Origin: Polytrichum commune | Taxonomy: Eukaryota; Streptophyta; Polytrichopsida; Polytrichales; Polytrichaceae | NCBI GenBank assembly: GCA_950295325.1 | Contig: OX485806.1 | Location: forward strand, 30,382,001 to 30,446,000 | DNA: 64,000 nucleotides | Reading direction: 5' to 3' | Shown here: positions 59,350-64,000 of the stretch, piece after piece | How positions within the stretch are numbered: position 1 is the first letter of the stretch | How the letters are laid out: each line of letters begins with the position of its first letter | Notes under the pieces: model-generated | Told to the model about the DNA's origin: nothing | The model's database searches: none | Seen by the model: only the letters and a program-made list of their open reading frames with translations | Position numbers and translations under genes: made by a program

Positions 59350-61266
59350 ATGGAGGGGGAGGACATTGCTCCTTACCAAGACGAGGATACGAGGCTGCAC
59401 CGTGCTTGGCTCCAAAGCACTCCACTTGCGCATACTGGAGAGGGTACGGGAAGCGAGGCCGGAAGTGGAAGCACTGCAGCACGTCCCCCACGTCCAGATC
59501 CTTTTCGGTTTGACGAAGAGTTCTTTGCAGTTGGCCATTCAGGAGGCAACCAAACACGTGGAAGCCGTGGAACACGTGGGAGTCGGGGAAACAGTGGACA
59601 TAGAGGGAGAACAGGAAGGGGACCAAGCTCAGGCAGTTCCACCGATATAAATGCAGCCACTCATGGAGAGTCCGTGCCACCACGATCTCCGACACGGCGG
59701 ACATCAAGACCGGAGAGCCCTGCACGTGATGTACCTCAAGGTTCGGAGCATGGTGAAAGACGGGGACAAAAACGCCCAGCAATTTCGGAAGGGACGGAGG
59801 AGGGGTCCGGGGTTTCAGGTTCGCAATCGAGGAAAAGGAAAAATAGAGGCAAACGCGACCCGCAGATCGATGAGGCTCGAAACCATTGTAGGGTCGTGCT
59901 GTTGGAGTGGTTTAGAAATAACAGCATGGTTTATTTGGAAAAAAAATACCTCAATGATGGTACAAAGGGGTTGGATTTGGTGAGGAACGATTTGATTCTT
60001 ATTCTCACGGAAGCCACGGCTGGAGCGGAGTTTGAAGATGCTAGGGGCATGAGCGATTGGGGCACCTGGATTGAACAACAAGCCGTGGAAGCAATCTACA
60101 ATCCAACAATGGCATATGATGCTGTGCATCCTAGCGAGGGAAGTAGTAGTGGCAGGAAGTTCGAGCTGTACATGAAGCTAGAGAATTGGAAAAGAGGCGT
60201 AATAGCAGCAAAAGGAACATCCGCCCGCAACCTTCCCATTTTTATTGACAGGCAGATGGCAGACAACATTGCCACTTAGGGCCGGCAGGGTGTCATATGG
60301 TTGCCTAGGAATGCGGAGATCAAAGCCTTGGATAAGGAAATCTTCCAAGGGACCTTCGGAGTGGTGCGGAGAGTCGCAATTCATGGAGCATCATTCATCC
60401 CTAGCTGGATAGAGTGGGCTGGGAAGACCATGAAGGCCACGAATAGTTTGGAGAATCGAAAGGAACGTTCAGTTGAAGCATTGGCGTGTCCAGTAGATCA
60501 TCCTGGGGTAATCAAGCTACAATACCTCAATATGAAAACATACGAATCCTATTCGATGTGGTGGAATGGAGGCTCCTTGAAAAACATGAGGATCTATGAC
60601 TTCAGCGTTCCGGAAACCCACGAGCGCACAATCCTTCACATGCCTGGGGCAGACTTTGAAGCACGGAAACGGTTGGTTGTATATCGAAGGCATCGAGCTT
60701 ATTTGGCATGGGCTCTAATGTGCATTGTGGATGTAGTGCACAAGCATGACGTGTTGCACAATGACCTTAATTCCAACAATGTCATGTTGCATTTCCCACA
60801 AGACCGTGAGAACATGGTTTACATTGGTGTGTGTGATTGGGGCATGGCATCCTGGGGAGGTGAAGACGCACCCTCCAACTATGGAAAAGATTCAGTGGAT
60901 GAGATGAACAAGCACAAAGCAAAATACAACTGTGCTGGTCCAGAATTATTCCATGTACGAGGGCAGCGTGGAACATCCACCTCTCCGGTGAGGATGGCTC
61001 GGAAACATAGGCACACGTTTCTATCGGAGTCCTTCTCAGTGGGTGCTTTGGCAAAGAAGATTTATGCCAGGGATGCGACTTCCCCCTTGTTTCAGCTAAA
61101 CAGTGATCCAAATGGCTTGAATATGCGGTTTGAGTTAGCATTGGATTCATTGACGAAGACCAATCCAGCGGAAAGGTCAACCATCACACACGTAGTGAAC
61201 ATTTTGAAGTCCCCTCCATACAACATGGTTAACCCGACAATGTGCTTCCGTGACACTGCAAAATAG
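59350..61266 (+). pseudogene. Protein-kinase-like gene with one in-frame TAG
   Basis: From ATG 59350 (CACGATGG, MEGEDIAPYQ) to TAA/TAG at 61264-61266 there are 638 codons in one frame, broken only by TAG at codon 310 (60277-60279). N-terminal part: glycine/arginine-rich segment, then a basic patch SRKRKNRGKRD (possible nuclear signal). The C-terminal half is a kinase fold: G334 and G337 in QGTFGVV, Lys359 (AGK), HND at 470-472 with Asn477, DWG at 496-498 instead of DFG, AGPE at 529-532 for APE. Catalytic Asp472, Asn477 and Asp496 are kept; the usual Lys after HRD is Asn474. It has its own TATA and poly(A) signals. A divergent plant kinase. Whether it is dead, read through, or spliced around the stop is open. 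Confidence 0.8.
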
Positions 61267-61328
61267 ATTTTTTTTGTTTTTTTGCAACAATTTTGAATCA
61301 TACCAATTTTGTAACCGTTGGAGATGTA

Positions 61329-61334
61329 AATAAA
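61329..61334 (+). terminator. Polyadenylation signal of the kinase-like gene
   Basis: AATAAA, 63 bases after the stop codon. Confidence 0.7.
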
Positions 61335-61970
61335 GCCATCATTTTTTCATACAAAACTTGTATATTGTATGAGGTTTATGGATCTTAGTACAATGTTCAT
61401 ACTACTCCATGAGGCCTTTGCTCCATAATCGAGAAGAAATCTATGGGAGGCTAACCAAGGTTCTCGCCTCTCGTGAGGCCACATCCTTCTTTCACATCGT
61501 TGTTATCACATCCATGTGCTAAGTTCAAGTTAACTATAGTTGTTTGTGATATGTCTTGAAAAAATGCAGTTACCTATATTTATTCTAATTTTGGTATGCC
61601 ACAAAATGTAGTAAACTATAGTTATATCGGTTGTACACGTGATCCAAAACATCTCTAAATGTTATCTTTCTTCTACTCCCCACATATTGCACACTATAAA
61701 TGTTAAACGTGTAACAGTTAACAAAATGGTACTCCTTTCTTTGTAAATCTGACTCTTTAAACGTTAACGGATGAAATACAACCATAATATGGATGATAAA
61801 AACTACACATCCAGTTACATTGATTCATATTCACTCGTGATTTGTAAACTTGATATTGAATAAAGTTTTGATTGGGTGTGCAATTTTATGAATGGTATTC
61901 TCTCACAAGGAATCTTCACAATTGCTTATATTTATATTTATATAATTCACAATCATTTTTTTTTGGAAGT
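61335..61970. other. Intergenic, nothing recognised
   Basis: AT-rich, with short frames only and no repeats noticed. Confidence 0.5.
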
Positions 61971-61974
61971 TTGG

Positions 61975-62560
61975 ACATATTCTTGGCCGTCCAAGTGAAG
62001 AGGCCGTGCGATTAAGTGGCCCAACTTTGTTGATAGTCCAAAGAAATGAACTGAAAATAGCCAAGAAAATATAGTAAGGGTAGCCTTAGTTGGGCATAGT
62101 GTGAAGCCTCCAAAGGCCAAGCGCAAAGTCCAAACCTTTGGCCATGAACTCCCACGGCCTCTCGGCTTGGATGGCCAAAGTGTGAAGCCTCCAAAGGCCA
62201 ATCCCAAAGTCCAAACTCAAAGGAACATGCCACTTTATTCCTTGCTCAAAATAACCCCTCTAATCTAACGGCCAAGATCTTGTCAATGATTGATTATTTT
62301 AATGAAAAAAAAGTTCGGCCTCTCGACGGAAGTTTGGGTTGAGCATTTTGCTATACCCAATCTTTGCTCGAGAGGCCGAACTCTTGGCGCCATAACTTCC
62401 TAAAAGTGTTGCCACCTAGGCTCTTTTGGAGGCCACGTCCTTTGAACTTCGGCCTCTAGTGTGAAGGCCGAGAGGACGGACTTTGGGCATTTCAGCATTT
62501 TCATTGGTCCAAATGTTGAACCTCTTAAAGTTTGGCCATATTGTGAACCGGCCTTTATAT
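61975..62560. repeat. GGCCTCTCG-rich foldback repeat
   Basis: Contains a direct duplication (about 62095-62140 and 62175-62218, sharing AGTGTGAAGCCTCCAAAGGC) and a perfect 15-bp inverted repeat AGTTCGGCCTCTCGA (62312-62326) with TCGAGAGGCCGAACT (62368-62382), with partial inner pairing. The words GGCCTCTCG, AGAGGCCG and GGCCAAAG recur on both strands. Probably a nonautonomous element; its ends were not fixed. Confidence 0.75.
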
Positions 62561-62839
62561 TTGCAATACATGTCTTATTCTTTTTTTGGCACAAATTGAA
62601 AATTCAAATTGAAAATACAACCAACCCAGCCGAAACAGCGCAGCCTAAGTTGAAATCTAGAAATAATGCTCATTTGAGGCCTATCCTTCCAAGTAGGGAC
62701 TAAGTTGCTACGGGTCACAATAAGACCTTTGACCCCCCAAATCAAATCAAATTTGTTAAGAATGTCATGGTAGGCCACGTCCGGGGCTTTTTCCAAGTCC
62801 CTAAGCATCTGTTTCCATTCAATCCTCCCATACTCTGAT

Positions 62840-63400
62840 TTGTAATACATGTCATAAAAGCTAATGCAATTATTGTTTTGAAGTCTACCATCAAATGATA
62901 TGTAAGATCGTATGTTCACTTGTGGTTGGTTCTTTTTATGTACCAGTTTAAGCCAATACTAAAATAAAATAAACCTTATTCTATAAAATCTAATGACACT
63001 ACCATACAAGTTAGTAGAGATGTTGTATATTTTTTAAAATTATTCTATATATTTACATAACTACAACTTATAATTTTGTGAAGAATAATACATAATACAA
63101 CAAAGTTCAAATCAATACCTCTTTTGTGCACTCACATATACTCATATGGATTTAGTATAGTGCACCCCCCCCAAATGATCACTAATGTGGGCCACATTAA
63201 ATTTAAGCCCACACCAAATCCCTAGTTTAATATCAATGTGGACCATATTAATTTGCTTTTCTAGAATGTTCTAATTTGTGTAAGGTGTTGGTAAGATATC
63301 TTTATGAAGCCTATAGGAACTCGGGGGATGCACTCTACATTATGTTTGAGAATCACGTGCGTTCATGACCCCTTCTAAAAACCCCAATGTATACCATAAG
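62840..63400. mobile_element. Relatives of the 9411-10143 element, head to tail
   Basis: 62850-63172 matches the right half of the 9.4-kb element, ending in the same GTGCACCCCCC terminus (63160-63172). After about 145 bp, 63319-63400 matches its left end (CTCGGGGGATGCA, then GAATCACGTGCGTTCA). The order is right half then left half, so two truncated copies lie head to tail. Confidence 0.7.
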
Positions 63401-63606
63401 TTATATGTCTAAGTAGAGATTGTGCCAACTTGAAGTAGTCCTCGCGATTTGCGAACGTTTAACTTTCGTTGTAGGCATCGTAAAAAAAAGCGGGTGGGTT
63501 CGTTGGAAAGCTGGGAACCTAAACCCTCAAACCATGTATGGAAACACTTCTACATGAGTGAGAGAACAAAACAACGGCACATATGTGGTAGCAATTTGGA
63601 ATGACG

Positions 63607-63629
63607 TAGGGTTTAGGGTTTAGGGTTTA
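63607..63629. repeat. Plant telomere-type repeat, three units
   Basis: TAGGGTTTAGGGTTTAGGG then TTTA: three to four TTTAGGG units, interstitial, directly before an 80-84-bp tandem array. Confidence 0.9.
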
Positions 63630-63960
63630 TGAACCACAAAGGTTGAAGCACAAATATGTAAATTGTCGAATGAAAGGGCAAGGGGATGCGTGTGGGTTGT
63701 GAAACCATACGAATCACTAAGGTTGAAGCTCAAATATGTGAATTGTTGAATGAAGATGGCATTCGGATGCCTAATATGCGTTGTGAAACCATATGGACCA
63801 CAAAGGTTGAAGCACAAATATGTACTTTGTTGAATTAATATGACATTCGAATGCGTGTGGATTGTGAAACTATACGAACCACTAAGGTTGAAGCTCAAAT
63901 ATGTGAATTGTTGAATGAAAGGACAACCCATCAAATATAGAAGCTTCAAAGAGGTTTCCA
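63630..63960. repeat. 80-84-bp tandem array with alternating unit types
   Basis: GGTTGAAGC starts at 63641, 63721, 63805 and 63886. Units alternate between ACAAAGGTTGAAGCACAA and ACTAAGGTTGAAGCTCAA, which implies a dimeric higher-order unit of about 165 bp. Confidence 0.9.
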
Positions 63961-64000
63961 ATGCGGGTGTCGGGGGACTTTTTCAAAAAGTGCAACTAAC

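Noticed and set aside
58057-59650. Long open frames (up to 355 codons) on both strands over the GC-rich array
   Set aside because: They are open because the tandem units lack stop codons in any frame; the translations are repeats of a few residues. Not genes.
60301-60303. TTG at 60301 as a separate start for the kinase half
   Set aside because: TTG is not a normal plant start, and the frame continues from the upstream part across the TAG.
1-64000. CRISPR arrays, bacterial operons, riboswitches
   Set aside because: The window is plant nuclear DNA; the tandem arrays lack unique spacers and no such elements are seen.

Overview
The window is nuclear DNA of a land plant. A four-exon RPB10-type RNA polymerase subunit gene with plant-like introns, an eukaryotic tRNA-Ala, plant telomere-type TTTAGGG repeats, copia and gypsy LTR elements primed by plant-type tRNAs, and Stowaway- and Tourist-like MITEs all point that way. 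The species cannot be named. A Tc1-type transposase relic and a copia element primed from the middle of initiator tRNA-Met would be unusual in a flowering plant, so a bryophyte, lycophyte or fern is possible (inference only). Most of the window is repeats and decayed sequence.

Left third (1-24 kb): the last two exons of an unidentified gene (62-754, +); a probable four-exon gene end on the minus strand (2095-2840); a dead Tc1-like transposase (8015-9067); a terminal-inverted-repeat element (9411-10143); three foldback elements (10.5-14.0 kb), one with a clean 10-bp target duplication and a Stowaway MITE inside one arm; a Tourist-like MITE (14345-14907); the RPB10 gene (21160-22992) with a tandem repeat in intron 1; and a tRNA-Ala(CGC)-like gene (23888-23960).

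Middle (25-55 kb): this is built from copies of a two-gene cassette whose genes I could not identify. I call them L and R; they are transcribed divergently. Copy A has L(-) at 25.2-27.2 kb and R(+) at 28.1-29.4 kb. A diverged cassette in inverted orientation has R(-) at 33.5-34.6 kb and L(+) at 42.0-43.7 kb, pushed apart by about 7.3 kb of AT-rich DNA. A young direct duplicate (49299-55237, matching 26802-32353) carries R and only the 5' part of L. A decayed copia element (44643-49247), which has picked up an antisense ABCB-transporter fragment, abuts the left edge of this duplicate. A 506-bp MITE sits inside it, and a gypsy-type LTR begins at its right edge. The L copy at 42.0-43.7 kb keeps splice sites and frame in four consecutive exons.

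Right end (55-64 kb): one 1.85-kb gypsy-type LTR with a tRNA-Asp primer site and a short gag-position ORF; two tight hairpins; a roughly 1-kb GC-rich minisatellite that switches strand at its centre; a protein-kinase-like gene (59350-61266) with its own TATA box and polyadenylation signal but one in-frame TAG ahead of the kinase domain; a foldback repeat; a relative of the 9.4-kb element; and a telomere-like stretch followed by an 80-84-bp tandem array.

All exon structures were assembled by eye from splice signals and reading-frame continuity. No alignments or searches were run.
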